Origin: Fuerstiella sp.
GTDB taxonomy: Bacteria; Planctomycetota; Planctomycetia; Planctomycetales; Planctomycetaceae
Assembly (NCBI GenBank): GCA_022447225.1
Contig: JAKVAZ010000001.1
Coordinates: forward strand, 544,955-608,954
Reading direction: 5' to 3'
DNA: 64,000 nt
Made by a program: the position numbers and the translations under genes
The notes under the pieces: generated by a model
The model's input: the letters and a program-made list of their open reading frames with translations, nothing else
The model's database searches: none
What the model was told of the DNA's origin: nothing
Part shown: in pieces, positions 10,012 to 19,022 of the stretch
How positions within the stretch are numbered: the first letter of the stretch is position 1
Layout: the number at the start of each line of letters is the position of its first letter

Positions 10012-10929
10012 ATGAAGAGCGAAGATCATTCACCAAAGTCTTCGAAACAGCAGCGATCCATTCGGCAACGAGTTTTTCGGGCATGCGGGATCTATGTCGT
10101 TGTTCCGTATCTGGCTGTCACGGTGATCATTGCGGGACTGCAGCGTCGACTCATTTACAAACCCACGGTTGCTGACAGTCTTGCCCTCAGTACCGTTGGT
10201 CTGGACCACGAATTTGGTCGTGACGTCGAACTAATCACGACCGATGGCAATACGATACGAGGCTGGTTGGTATACGGCAGCGAAGAACATCGGTCCGGCG
10301 ACGGTGTGCGCTCACTGGTGCTGTATTTTCCTGGTAATTCTCGTAACCGTCGTGAACGCGTCAGCGATCTTCGCGAATTCGCATCAGGTGGATTCGATGT
10401 GCTGATATTCGACTACCGAGGTTTTGGAGACAGTACAGGATCGCCGGACGAATCTTCGCTCTCTGATGACGCATTGCTTGTATGGAAGTACGCTCACGAG
10501 CACCTTGGGTACGATGAAGGACGGATCATTGTGTATGGTGAGTCGCTTGGTGGTGCGGTTGCGCTTTCAATGTGGTCCGGTACAAATCCACAGCTTCCGC
10601 AACCTGCCGCATTGATTCTCAATTCGACATTCGCCTCCATGCCGCAGACGGTCCGATGGCATTACCCGCTGTTTCCGTTTCATATTTTGTTGTTTGATCG
10701 CTGGCCGTCAATCGAACGAATCGACCGTGTTCAGACACCAATTATCGTATTCCATGGTACAGACGATCAAATAGTACCCGTTGCCCACGGCCGGTATCTG
10801 GCACAGGCTTCCCCGCATGCTCGATTCATTGAGATTGGGGGTGCAACTCACAACGAGATTCCGATGCCCCCATTACGTAAAGAACTGGATTCGCTTATGG
10901 CCGGGCTTCATGCCTCAAACTCTGAATAG
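10012..10929 (+). CDS. Membrane-anchored alpha/beta hydrolase (BEM46/YfhR-like)
   Basis: A serine hydrolase of unknown substrate. The N-terminus has a basic stretch and then one transmembrane segment (YVVVPYLAVTVIIAGL), after which comes LIYKPT, typical of BEM46-like proteins. The alpha/beta hydrolase core shows YFPGNSRNR (oxyanion side), FDYRGFGDSTG, and the nucleophile elbow GESLGG with Ser178. The acidic residue lies in FHGTDDQIVP near residue 250, and the His in GATHNE near 280. The complete triad suggests an active enzyme facing the periplasm. Length and order are normal for the family. It stands alone and converges on the ABC permease gene at 11139. Confidence 0.85.
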   Translation: MKSEDHSPKSSKQQRSIRQRVFRACGIYVVVPYLAVTVIIAGLQRRLIYKPTVADSLALSTVGLDHEFGRDVELITTDGNTIRGWLVYGSEEHRSGDGVRSLVLYFPGNSRNRRERVSDLREFASGGFDVLIFDYRGFGDSTGSPDESSLSDDALLVWKYAHEHLGYDEGRIIVYGESLGGAVALSMWSGTNPQLPQPAALILNSTFASMPQTVRWHYPLFPFHILLFDRWPSIERIDRVQTPIIVFHGTDDQIVPVAHGRYLAQASPHARFIEIGGATHNEIPMPPLRKELDSLMAGLHASNSE

Positions 10930-11138
10930 AGGACGGAAACGGATAATACCTCAGCTTTTGATTTTGCGGGCACAGACTGTCAACCAGCAATAAATGGCCT
11001 GAGTTGAGAGCTCCGGTGGTGAGCGTTATGGAAATGGTGAGACTTGATTTCTTAAGGGACACGGAAAGACGAACGCACACGAACCACTGATAATTCGTCG
11101 AAAACGCAGGAATGACTTCAAAACCTGCAGTCGTTCAG

Positions 11139-11942
11139 TTATCCCTGAAACGGACTTCCATCCAGTCGAGTACCAAACCACCGCCGGAGCACTGCATCCC
11201 CGGTCCAGGTCAGTGCTGCGAACACGCCAACACCCAGTGAGGTGGACGCCACAATGGTCGCATACAGTGCCGGGAGGTCGGCACTTGCCGTTTTGCGCTG
11301 AATCCATGCGCCCAGTCCAGGTTGGCTGGATCCCACGAAAAATTCGCCAACGATTGCTCCAACCACAGCGACTCCGCCCGCTATTCGAATTCCACTGATC
11401 ATCCATGGAAGTGCCGAAGGCAATCTCAGTTTCCAATGCGTCTGCCACCAGGTGGCACCGTGCAGCCGAAACAATTCATGCAGTTGGCTGTCGATCTGCA
11501 GAAGTCCGGTTGTGGTGTTCGTCACGACGGGGAAAAGGCTGATGACGACGGCAACCAGCGTCACACTGTGAAAACCCCGTCCGAACGTGAGGATGATCAG
11601 TGGGGCAATGGCGATTACGGGTATGGTCTGGAACAGAATTGCGTAGGGATAAAATGCACGGCGAATGACCACAGACTGAGCGAATGCAAACGCAACCGCC
11701 GTGCCGACCACCGTACTGACTGCAAGGCCGCTGACCGCGGCGATGGCCGTCCTGACAGTTGCTTCCGTCAGTTCCACACGCATCGTTCTGAGGGATTCAA
11801 GCACAGAAAGCGGGCGAGGCACGATATACGGGGGAATATCAAAGACTTCAATGGCCAGATGCCATGCTGTGGCTGCGGCCACAAGTACCAGCAGCGGCAG
11901 CAGACCACTGCCCAGTATGATGAATGTACGTGCCCGACTCAT
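11139..11942 (-). CDS. ABC importer permease (SsuC/TauC/ThiX type)
   Basis: The inner-membrane subunit of a small-substrate importer. It has about six hydrophobic segments, starting LLPLLVLVAAATAWHLAI. The EAA-type cytoplasmic loop is seen around residues 160-180 (ELFRLHGATWWQTHWKLRLPSALPWMISGI), which contacts the ATPase. The group serves taurine, alkanesulfonates, nitrate, or thiamine precursors, and the substrate cannot be chosen here. The start codon overlaps the stop of the ATPase gene by four bases (ATGA), so the two are translationally coupled. No periplasmic binding protein gene is next to them, which is unusual for this family. Confidence 0.88.
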   Translation of the reverse strand: MSRARTFIILGSGLLPLLVLVAAATAWHLAIEVFDIPPYIVPRPLSVLESLRTMRVELTEATVRTAIAAVSGLAVSTVVGTAVAFAFAQSVVIRRAFYPYAILFQTIPVIAIAPLIILTFGRGFHSVTLVAVVISLFPVVTNTTTGLLQIDSQLHELFRLHGATWWQTHWKLRLPSALPWMISGIRIAGGVAVVGAIVGEFFVGSSQPGLGAWIQRKTASADLPALYATIVASTSLGVGVFAALTWTGDAVLRRWFGTRLDGSPFQG

Positions 11943-12730
11943 GACTCGTTCGTGGAACAGTGGGGAGATTGAAGTGCCTGAAGAACCCGGCCAACGGTAG
12001 CGGCGAATACGGGGGTGCTGCGCATTTCGGACGACCGATCAAGCTGTACCGTGGTGACACTGGTAATGCTGGCGGGAGCCCCCCCAAGTGTAATAACACG
12101 GTCGCTCATGCAGACGGCTTCAGTCACATTGTGTGTAACCATCACGGTGGTCACACCAAGATTTTTCTGAATTCGAAATACGTCCGCCTGCAACTGCTGA
12201 CGCAGCAGGTCGTCGACTGCTGCAAACGGTTCATCGAGCAACAAAAGATCCGGTTGCAGCGCCAGTGCTCTGGCGAGTGAAACCCGCATCTTCATTCCGC
12301 CGGACAGGGCCCCCGGCCGCTTCTGTAAATCGTGCGGTGACAGTCCCACGAGGTCAGCCAGTTCATGGACCCGGGAATTCGACACGATTGACTGTTCCAG
12401 TTCACCAGGGAGACGGATGTTGGCTGCTGCCGTTCGCCACGGTAGCAGCGTCGCATCCTGAAATACGAACCCGGTACGAACAGCCGGCCGATCTGTGGGT
12501 TGCGAAATTTCAAGTTCCCCTGAGACCGGCGCCAGCAATTGCGCAATGATTCTCAACAGAGTCGACTTGCCACAGCCTGACGGGCCGACCAGCGATACGA
12601 ATTCTCCGCGGGCGATTTCCAGGGAATCGATTTGAACGACGGTGGTACCGTCGAATCCTGCACACAGATTCGTCAAACGTATCTGAGGTCGACCGGCGTG
12701 CTCAGTATGTTCGTTGGATGAATGGTTCAC
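11939..12730 (-). CDS. ABC importer ATP-binding protein (SsuB/TauB type)
   Basis: The ATPase subunit that powers the adjacent permease. Walker A is GPSGCGKST, the Q-loop is FVFQDATLLPWRT, the signature motif reads LSGGMKMRVSLARAL, and Walker B is LLLLDEPFAAVDD. The H-loop histidine is in VTHNVTEAV. The DATLLPWRT wording is typical of the nitrate/sulfonate/taurine subgroup. The length of 263 residues is normal. The gene starts 9 bases after the stop of the DUF6807 gene and overlaps the permease gene by four bases. The three genes therefore look like one transcript. The substrate-binding subunit is absent from the window. Confidence 0.92.
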   Translation of the reverse strand: MNHSSNEHTEHAGRPQIRLTNLCAGFDGTTVVQIDSLEIARGEFVSLVGPSGCGKSTLLRIIAQLLAPVSGELEISQPTDRPAVRTGFVFQDATLLPWRTAAANIRLPGELEQSIVSNSRVHELADLVGLSPHDLQKRPGALSGGMKMRVSLARALALQPDLLLLDEPFAAVDDLLRQQLQADVFRIQKNLGVTTVMVTHNVTEAVCMSDRVITLGGAPASITSVTTVQLDRSSEMRSTPVFAATVGRVLQALQSPHCSTNES

Positions 12731-12739
12731 ACCCGATAA

Positions 12740-13669
12740 CTACTGTGCGGCCACCGTTGAAATCGCAGTGAACTGCTCATACGCCTGTTTCACTTTGCCC
12801 TGGACAGCGTCACCATCGTGAAAATAGATGGCATATTTCAGCTTCAGATTCTCACCCGGATTCAGATGAACCGGTTTTTCCGGCTCTTTACCTTTGGAAT
12901 AGGCATGCTCTCCAAACGGATTGATGGAAAACAGTCCATAATTTCGAACGTGGTACCGCGACGGTCGAAAGTTGTCCGGGTGATCCATCAGTGTCACACC
13001 GTATGTTCTGCCGCCGACTGTGCCGGAGTAGTCAATCCACGGAAATGAACGTCCCCAGCAGTCAGCCGTACCTTTGGTTCCGTCACTGCTGACCACCCTG
13101 CCCGTGTTTTTTTCCTTCATTGACGAAACCATCCGATAACCAAACAGACCTTCTTTCGTGTCACGAAAATCCACCGGACCGTGCTTGGCAACAAACTGGA
13201 TTTCGTAGGTCATCAGACGGTTCGCATAAATCGAAATACGGGTCGTTTCCCTGACAGTTGGTTCACCTGTCTCCGCTTTTTGCCATTCATTTGTCACTGC
13301 GAAAACAGCGGGGTTCCCTTCGGCGCACAGAACCGTCACGTCGCGCGTTACGATCAATTCCCGTTCCTTCCAGTGACGGCCTTCATTAACTTCGTCCACG
13401 GCTACCCAGACACCCTTGTGATGGGCATGATCTTTGTCTTCCGGGTCATTCAAAGCACGAGTGAGGATTGTACCGTCAGCGGCCCTGACGGGCAGAAAGA
13501 ACGGCTTACGAAACTCAGAGGAGTAGTTATAGGTTGCAAAATCGGCTGCTCCGATCTTCACCTGCAGCTGGCCGACCTGTTTGATAATCTTCACGTCTGA
13601 GTCGGCTGCATACAGCACGCCTTGGCTCACCAGTGGACAAAACAACAGAAACAGAACCGAACGGTTCAT
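12740..13669 (-). CDS. Secreted PmoA-like (DUF6807) protein
   Basis: The protein has a signal peptide (NRSVLFLLFCPLVSQGVLYAA). The rest matches my memory of the 'methane oxygenase PmoA' family common in planctomycetes, whose name is misleading: it is a soluble extracytoplasmic protein of unproven function, often near sugar-related genes. Typical wording includes NYSSEFRKPFFLPV, DHAHHKGVWVAVDEVN with a His cluster, and TYGVTLMDHPDNFR. I chose ATG 13669, directly before the signal peptide; an in-frame ATG at 13717 adds 16 residues. It leads a tight three-gene group with the ABC ATPase and permease downstream. Family naming is from pattern recall, with good but not complete certainty. Confidence 0.8.
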   Translation of the reverse strand: MNRSVLFLLFCPLVSQGVLYAADSDVKIIKQVGQLQVKIGAADFATYNYSSEFRKPFFLPVRAADGTILTRALNDPEDKDHAHHKGVWVAVDEVNEGRHWKERELIVTRDVTVLCAEGNPAVFAVTNEWQKAETGEPTVRETTRISIYANRLMTYEIQFVAKHGPVDFRDTKEGLFGYRMVSSMKEKNTGRVVSSDGTKGTADCWGRSFPWIDYSGTVGGRTYGVTLMDHPDNFRPSRYHVRNYGLFSINPFGEHAYSKGKEPEKPVHLNPGENLKLKYAIYFHDGDAVQGKVKQAYEQFTAISTVAAQ

Positions 13670-14276
13670 CAATGACTCCCCTGAAAAACGATATCTAAGT
13701 GTAAAAGGTTCCAGCAACCAATTTTAAGATCGAAGACAACAGCTGTGTATACTACACGAGCGGACAGGGACCTGCCACGGAATACTGCTGTTGATACGAT
13801 GTACGCGGATGCTCAATCCGGTCCGATTTTCGCCGGTTGTGTCCGGTTTCGATTTCCAGATGGGGTGGTTTGAGAGGTTACGCTCGCAATACACCGGCTG
13901 TTCTCCTTCGATTTTGTTTGGACTCAGTCTCACGCAGCGTCGGTCAGGAACCTGAGTTGACGCTTCAAAATTGAAGAGAGTGTGTTTAGTAAGTCGGCCG
14001 GAGCGGAGCGATATTTCCCGGGCGGCGCGGGAGACTCAGCGGGAAATGTCAAATCCACAGATTACGTATTTGTTATCCCGCTGACCGCGACTTTATGATA
14101 AAGTCGACTCTCTCACGAACAGCCGGTGTGCCGACATTGCTGCGATCACCTGACCATTCTGATTTGAACAGTGGAAGTCTGTTCGGCAGGCTGGGAAGAG
14201 TTGGGGAACTCCGCGAGCGGCTTATGGCATCAGTACACCAGGTGAACGTATGGGGCGATGGGGGTCAGATGATCAG
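13670..14276. other. Divergent intergenic region of about 600 bases
   Basis: It holds the promoters of the DUF6807 gene (reverse) and the VKOR-DsbA gene (forward). Short open frames at 13724-13933 (reverse) and 14095-14280 (forward) have no recognisable product. The notable content is the set of complementary segments at 14013-14106, described separately. Confidence 0.5.
14013..14106 (+). promoter_or_regulatory. Candidate structured leader with competing stems
   Basis: Four arms can be read. ATTTCCCG (14013-14020) is complementary to CGGGAAAT (14040-14047). The overlapping segment TCAGCGGGA (14036-14044) is perfectly complementary to TCCCGCTGA (14076-14084). The two pairings share bases and cannot form together. 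Directly after comes a near-perfect palindrome CGACTTTAT-G-ATAAAGTCG (14088-14106). The block lies about 170 bases before the VKOR-DsbA start. There is no terminator U-run and I match it to no known riboswitch class. A regulatory role is inference only. Confidence 0.3.
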
Positions 14277-15818
14277 ATGAGTAGTGCCGAATTGAATGCA
14301 GGTATGACTGACGATCCATTCACCGCTTTGGGAAGCCGAAAGTGGATTTGGATTCTTCTGAGCCTGACCAGTGTTGCACTTGGTATCTCCGGTTACCTGA
14401 TGTGGACAGCACTGACGGCAGGCAGTGTAGCCGGCTGCGGAAGCGGTGAGTTGTTTGATTGTGGGCATGTACTGAATAGTAAGTGGTCAAAGTTTGGTCC
14501 TGTCCCCGTTGGTCTGCTGGCTTTCGTTTTGTATTCCTGTGTGTTTTCGGCGCTGGTGTTCTGCTGCTGTTCCCCGGTTGCCCAGGTCCGACGTATCAGC
14601 TGGATCGGTATCACCGGAGGTGGATTGACGGCTGGTCTGGCGGCTGTGTGGTTCACGTCACTACAGATTTTTGCTTTGGAGCAACTTTGCTCGTGGTGTC
14701 TTGGAGCTCATGCCTGCGGCCTGATCATTTGTGGTCTCGTGCTGTGGAAAAATCCGCTTGGTGCACAAACCACTTGGCGGCTTACTTTCGTCGGAATGTT
14801 AAGTGTGACTGTTTTGATCACGGGGCAGGTTCTGACCCCGGCGCCTTCCACTCATGAGACTGTTCGTTTTAACGATCAGTCAACCGCGGTTGGCACCGAC
14901 GATCCCGGCGATTCTTTGGATGGTGAAATTACGGACGATATCTTCACTGCCCCGGAAAATATTTTTGAAGCCCCTGCAGAGAATCTGTTTGAGGCTCCCT
15001 CGGACGTGTCAGATGTCGAATCTGTCATCAATGCCGATGGGCAGGACGATGAGGCCTCAGCAGGAGACACATCGGCCGCCACAGCTGCGTCGTTACTGCT
15101 GCTGACGCCGCCGCAGTTGTCCCTGATGATGACTCGTGTTTTGGTTTCGACCGGGGCCGGTGAGGTGGGTTTAGCTGACGACCAGGGTCGGATTCAGCAA
15201 GCCGAATCTGCCAGGCAGGAAGAGACAACTCCTGAACGACGGATCATTGGTGTGAATGGGAACAAATTCCGTCTGAATATCCGGCAGTGGCCGCTGCTTG
15301 GCCAGCCCGACGCGAAATATGTCTTTGTCAAAATGTTCGACTACACCTGTTCGCATTGTCGGAATACGCACCGAGCGATTCGCGGGGCATTCGGTCGTTA
15401 TGGAAACGATCTGGCTGTGGTCGCGTTACCTGTTCCGCTGGAACGAAGCTGTAACCGCTATGCGAGCAGCAGCGGCGGGACTCACCGTGATTCATGTGAA
15501 ATCTCGCGGATTGCCGTTGCCGTGTGGCGTATCGACCCGGAAAAATTTTACCAGCTGCATAACTGGCTGTTTGAAATCAGCAGAACGGCCACTTCCACAA
15601 AACGCAAGGCCCAACAGCTTGTCGGCAGAGAACGACTGGTTCGGGAACTCAGCTCTCCGGTCGCCGGTCAATACATCGGCAAACACGTTGAACTTTACAA
15701 CATAGTCGGCAGAGGGGCTGTTCCCAAACTGATGTTTCCCAATTCATCCATGATTGGAGAAGTCAGTTCGACACAAACACTGTGTAATGCGATCGAACGC
15801 GAACTGGCCAGCCGTTAG
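14277..15818 (+). CDS. Vitamin K epoxide reductase-like / DsbA-like thioredoxin fusion
   Basis: A predicted membrane oxidase that reoxidises its own fused disulfide-forming domain. The N-terminal VKOR part has about five transmembrane segments. It has the loop pair Cys54 and Cys62 in GCGSGELFDCGHVLNS, and the quinone-side CXXC Cys138-Ser-Trp-Cys141. A linker of about 150 residues follows, with acidic runs and short repeats (IFTAPEN, IFEAPAEN, LFEAPSD). The C-terminal part is a DsbA/thioredoxin-like domain with active site Cys358-Ser-His-Cys361 in FDYTCSHCRN. VKOR fusions to thioredoxin domains are known to make disulfides in the periplasm. ATG 14277 is preferred over 14250. The gene is monocistronic with a long leader. 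Confidence 0.88.
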   Translation: MSSAELNAGMTDDPFTALGSRKWIWILLSLTSVALGISGYLMWTALTAGSVAGCGSGELFDCGHVLNSKWSKFGPVPVGLLAFVLYSCVFSALVFCCCSPVAQVRRISWIGITGGGLTAGLAAVWFTSLQIFALEQLCSWCLGAHACGLIICGLVLWKNPLGAQTTWRLTFVGMLSVTVLITGQVLTPAPSTHETVRFNDQSTAVGTDDPGDSLDGEITDDIFTAPENIFEAPAENLFEAPSDVSDVESVINADGQDDEASAGDTSAATAASLLLLTPPQLSLMMTRVLVSTGAGEVGLADDQGRIQQAESARQEETTPERRIIGVNGNKFRLNIRQWPLLGQPDAKYVFVKMFDYTCSHCRNTHRAIRGAFGRYGNDLAVVALPVPLERSCNRYASSSGGTHRDSCEISRIAVAVWRIDPEKFYQLHNWLFEISRTATSTKRKAQQLVGRERLVRELSSPVAGQYIGKHVELYNIVGRGAVPKLMFPNSSMIGEVSSTQTLCNAIERELASR

Positions 15819-15942
15819 ACCGGACGGCTTCGAATTCCTTCTCTGCTGCTTCCTTCTGTGACCTCGGAACGTCTCCGGCTGGTCGTGTTGATCTGAAGGA
15901 GAAACCTGTGGGGCTGCTGTCGTTTCAAATACTTCTGATTGT

Positions 15943-16140
15943 CTAACGCCGGTACACGTGTTCCGGAATCTCCCGGGAAGCAGGCCAGGTGATGGTCCGG
16001 TTGAATTCAACGTCCAGAAAGCCAAACAGCTTCACAAGTGTCGCGGCGGTTTCGCTCACGCTTTCGGCACGTTGCTGGTCGCTGGATTCGAATGTTTGGA
16101 TTCTGAGAAAAACGCAGTCTTGCTGTTCCGAATACCTCAT
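15943..16140 (-). CDS. Small protein of unknown function coupled to the oxidoreductase gene
   Basis: A 65-residue ORF whose ATG overlaps the stop of the upstream oxidoreductase gene by four bases (ATGA), a common sign of translational coupling. It has no signal peptide, membrane segment or recognised motif; the C-terminus reads [20 protein letters not shown] cannot name it. The overlap and same direction are the evidence for a real gene; the composition alone would not be enough. Confidence 0.45.
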   Translation of the reverse strand: MRYSEQQDCVFLRIQTFESSDQQRAESVSETAATLVKLFGFLDVEFNRTITWPASREIPEHVYRR

Positions 16141-17327
16141 TTCGTCTGCTGAATAATGCGGCCCGTTTCTTTATGGCGCAGGATGATTCTGAGAGTACCG
16201 TCCGGCATCTTTTCTTCTTTAATCAGCAGATGGTCTGCATCATATTCACGCATCGAGCCTACACGGTCAGTACCGTTGCTTCCTCGCCAAACCGGCAACT
16301 GAACGGTTTCCCAGCATTTACTGTTTGCGGACCGGTATGCGGCATCGACAATTGCGTTGACCACGTAGCCGTCGTAAAAGTCTTCCATGGGAGAACGTGA
16401 TTCCTCAATCGCCGACAACACGTCTGCAAACATATCGACATAACCGAGAGCCACAGGCTCATCGCCAACAGGGAACATCCAGCCGGATTCAGATTCGGTC
16501 TTTTCGGCCACATAGCCGGACTGTCCCTGTGAGGAGAACATTTCGAACCCGGTCCTCAGCCAGTGGTTCAGCCAGATAGTCCCTTCCGTTCCCGAGATCT
16601 CGTCACGCAGATCCATGCCGCCGCGAAATGCCCAGCTCACTTCGAACTGACCAATCGCGCTGTTCTCGTACCGTACCAGGCCAACAGCATGATCCTCCGA
16701 TTCGACGGGATGTACGAGAGTGTCCGCCCAGCACATGACCTCTGCGGGGCGAATGTTTTTTCCAATGAAATTGCGGGCAATCTCGATGCAGTGGCAGCCC
16801 ATGTCCACGATTGCACCCCCGCCTGACAGGTCCTGATTCCAGAACCATTCGCTGTGAGGACCCGGATGGGTCTCTCGTGAACGAACCCACAGTACATCGC
16901 CGATAGTCCCGGCACGTACGGCTGCCAGCGACTTCTGAGTCCTCGGTGTGTAGACCAGATCTTCCAGATATGCATGGAAGACGCCCGCATTTTCGACAGT
17001 ACGGAGCATTCTGAGAGCTTCTTCGGCATTGCGTCCCAGCGGCTTGGTGCAAAGCACGGCCTTTCCTGCCTCTGCTGCTGCTGTGACCGCGTTTTCGTGC
17101 AAATGGTTCGGAAGTCCGATAATCACGGCATCGACATCATCGGCGGCCACTGTTTCGTTTACATCGGTTGAGAAACGGGGGATCTGATGTTGTTCAGCAA
17201 ATGCCTTTGCATGTTCGGCATCCCGGCCGTACACAATCTGAACCTGATCGCGCGACCGGGTTCGGTGAAGCGCTTCCGTGTAAAACCGTGCGATGAAGCC
17301 GGTTCCCAGCATCGCGATCCGAAGCAT
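16137..17327 (-). CDS. Gfo/Idh/MocA family oxidoreductase
   Basis: An NAD(P)-dependent dehydrogenase acting on an unknown sugar or inositol-like substrate. The Rossmann fold starts at once: [17 protein letters not shown]. The family motif [11 protein letters not shown] and the catalytic-lysine segment [13 protein letters not shown] (EKP type, here TKP) follow. [17 protein letters not shown] supplies the second conserved block with the His. There is no signal peptide, so it is cytosolic, unlike many planctomycete relatives that carry a Tat signal. The length of 396 residues is normal. The stop overlaps a 65-residue ORF. ATG 17327 is preceded by a GGAAAC sequence. The substrate cannot be inferred from context. 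Confidence 0.9.
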   Translation of the reverse strand: MLRIAMLGTGFIARFYTEALHRTRSRDQVQIVYGRDAEHAKAFAEQHQIPRFSTDVNETVAADDVDAVIIGLPNHLHENAVTAAAEAGKAVLCTKPLGRNAEEALRMLRTVENAGVFHAYLEDLVYTPRTQKSLAAVRAGTIGDVLWVRSRETHPGPHSEWFWNQDLSGGGAIVDMGCHCIEIARNFIGKNIRPAEVMCWADTLVHPVESEDHAVGLVRYENSAIGQFEVSWAFRGGMDLRDEISGTEGTIWLNHWLRTGFEMFSSQGQSGYVAEKTESESGWMFPVGDEPVALGYVDMFADVLSAIEESRSPMEDFYDGYVVNAIVDAAYRSANSKCWETVQLPVWRGSNGTDRVGSMREYDADHLLIKEEKMPDGTLRIILRHKETGRIIQQTK

Positions 17328-17560
17328 GATTGTTTCCGTTTAAAAAATTTTGGTTAAACGCTGGCCGTCTTCTGCCTGCCATTGCAGGGGTTCGATACAT
17401 ACGGGGCACGCATGATCATCAGTCAAGAGGTCCGCAGCCGAACAGTTGAATGTCTTCCGTTCTGATGGACTGAAATACTCAGGGAATTCTTCGGAAGACG
17501 AAAAATGAAGGATCGCCAGTATTGGGTCTGCCTGCTAGTATCTTATAGTAGGCGTGTCCG

Positions 17561-17606
17561 GTTCCTGACTGACTCAAACAGAGTTTTGCCGCAGCCTGTC
17601 AGGAAC
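17561..17606 (+). promoter_or_regulatory. Inverted repeat upstream of ahcY
   Basis: GTTCCTGAC (17561-17569) and GTCAGGAAC (17598-17606) form a perfect 9-bp stem around a 28-base interior that itself contains ACTC/GAGT. It lies 60 bases before the ahcY start in the 339-base divergent gap 17328-17666. I compared it mentally with the SAH riboswitch (GAGGAGCGCUGC core) and do not see that core. It could be an operator or leader hairpin. Confidence 0.35.
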
Positions 17607-17666
17607 GTGTTGAAAATGGTCTGTTAGCGTCACCGGCCGGTGTTATAGAGCGGATATTGTTTCATT

Positions 17667-18995
17667 ATGAGTGCAACGTTGTCACATCCACATAAGGTCG
17701 CTGATCTGTCACTGGCAGAGCTGGGCCGCAAAGAAATTGAAATCGCAGAAATTGAAATGCCGGGCCTGATGGCTCTGCGTGAAAAATATGGTCCGACGAA
17801 GCCGCTGGCGGGAGCTCGAATTGCCGGCTGCCTTCACATGACGATTCAGACGGCCGTACTGATTGAGACTCTGGTTGAACTGGGTGCAGACGTCACGTGG
17901 TCCAGCTGCAACATTTTTTCCACCCAGGATCATGCGGCTGCCGCGATTGCGGCGGCAGGCGTTCCCGTCTACGCCTGGAAGGGCATGAGCGAGGAAGAAT
18001 TTGACTGGTGTATTGAACAGACGCTGACGTTTCCTGACGGTCAGCCGTTAAACATGATCCTGGACGACGGTGGCGATCTTACTCTGATGGTTCACGAGAA
18101 ATTTCCGGAGCTTCTCAAAAACATCAGAGGACTGTCTGAAGAGACGACAACCGGCGTTCACCGTCTCCATCAGATGCATGCGGTTGGAAAGCTGGCAGTG
18201 CCTGCCATCAACGTGAACGATTCTGTCACGAAAAGTAAGTTCGATAATCTCTACGGCTGTCGTGAATCACTGGCCGACGGTATCAAGCGGGCAACCGACG
18301 TGATGGTTGCCGGTAAAGTTGTTGTCGTCTGTGGTTACGGAGATGTTGGAAAAGGCTGTGCCGCGGCGATGAAGGGCCTGGGTGCTCGCGTTATCGTGAC
18401 CGAAATCGATCCCATTTGTGCTCTGCAGGCGACCATGGAAGGTTATCAGGTAACCAACATGGCGGAGGCAGCTGTTGAGGGTGACATTTTCGTCACCACC
18501 ACCGGAAACAAAGACGTCATCTGTGGTGAGCACATGGATCAGATGAAGCACCAGGCAATCGTCTGTAACATTGGACACTTCGACAGCGAAGTTCAGATCG
18601 CTTATCTGAATGATCGTAGTGACATCGAAAAGGTGAACATCAAAACTCCGGCCGACGAAGGCGGACCGGTTGATAAGTACGTTTACCCGGACGGTAAAGC
18701 ACTGATTGTGCTGGCCGAAGGTCGCCTGGTAAATCTGGGATGTGCCACCGGCCATCCGTCCTTCGTGATGAGCAACAGTTTTACGAATCAGGTGATGGCT
18801 CAGCTGGCATTGTGGCAGGATCCCGATAATTACGAAATCGGCGTTCATATGCTGCCAAAACACCTGGACGAAGAAGTCGCACGACTGCATCTGGAAAAGC
18901 TGGGCGTGAGACTTGAAGTGTTGTCACAGGAGCAGGCGGAATACATCGGCGTTCCCGTCAATGGTCCGTTTAAACCGGATCATTACCGTTATTAG
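17667..18995 (+). CDS. ahcY: Adenosylhomocysteinase
   Basis: AhcY splits S-adenosylhomocysteine into adenosine and homocysteine with tightly bound NAD, relieving product inhibition of methyltransferases. The substrate region shows [35 protein letters not shown] and [11 protein letters not shown]. The NAD site is [31 protein letters not shown]. The C-terminus ends in FKPDHYRY, the canonical end whose Lys and Tyr reach the partner's NAD site. At 442 residues it belongs to the class with the extra loop around residues 140-160. ATG 17667 is the only sensible start. The gene stands alone, convergent with the CPBP protease gene 27 bases later. Confidence 0.97.
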   Translation: MSATLSHPHKVADLSLAELGRKEIEIAEIEMPGLMALREKYGPTKPLAGARIAGCLHMTIQTAVLIETLVELGADVTWSSCNIFSTQDHAAAAIAAAGVPVYAWKGMSEEEFDWCIEQTLTFPDGQPLNMILDDGGDLTLMVHEKFPELLKNIRGLSEETTTGVHRLHQMHAVGKLAVPAINVNDSVTKSKFDNLYGCRESLADGIKRATDVMVAGKVVVVCGYGDVGKGCAAAMKGLGARVIVTEIDPICALQATMEGYQVTNMAEAAVEGDIFVTTTGNKDVICGEHMDQMKHQAIVCNIGHFDSEVQIAYLNDRSDIEKVNIKTPADEGGPVDKYVYPDGKALIVLAEGRLVNLGCATGHPSFVMSNSFTNQVMAQLALWQDPDNYEIGVHMLPKHLDEEVARLHLEKLGVRLEVLSQEQAEYIGVPVNGPFKPDHYRY

Positions 18996-19022
18996 AGCAC
19001 ATCCGGTATCAGCCAGGGTTTC

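Noticed and set aside
13724..14280. Short frames in the divergent gap (69 residues reverse, 61 residues forward)
   Set aside because: No motif or ribosome binding site; the forward frame would overlap the VKOR-DsbA start.
17540..17660. SAH riboswitch upstream of ahcY
   Set aside because: The conserved core of the known SAH riboswitch is not seen; only a simple inverted repeat is present.
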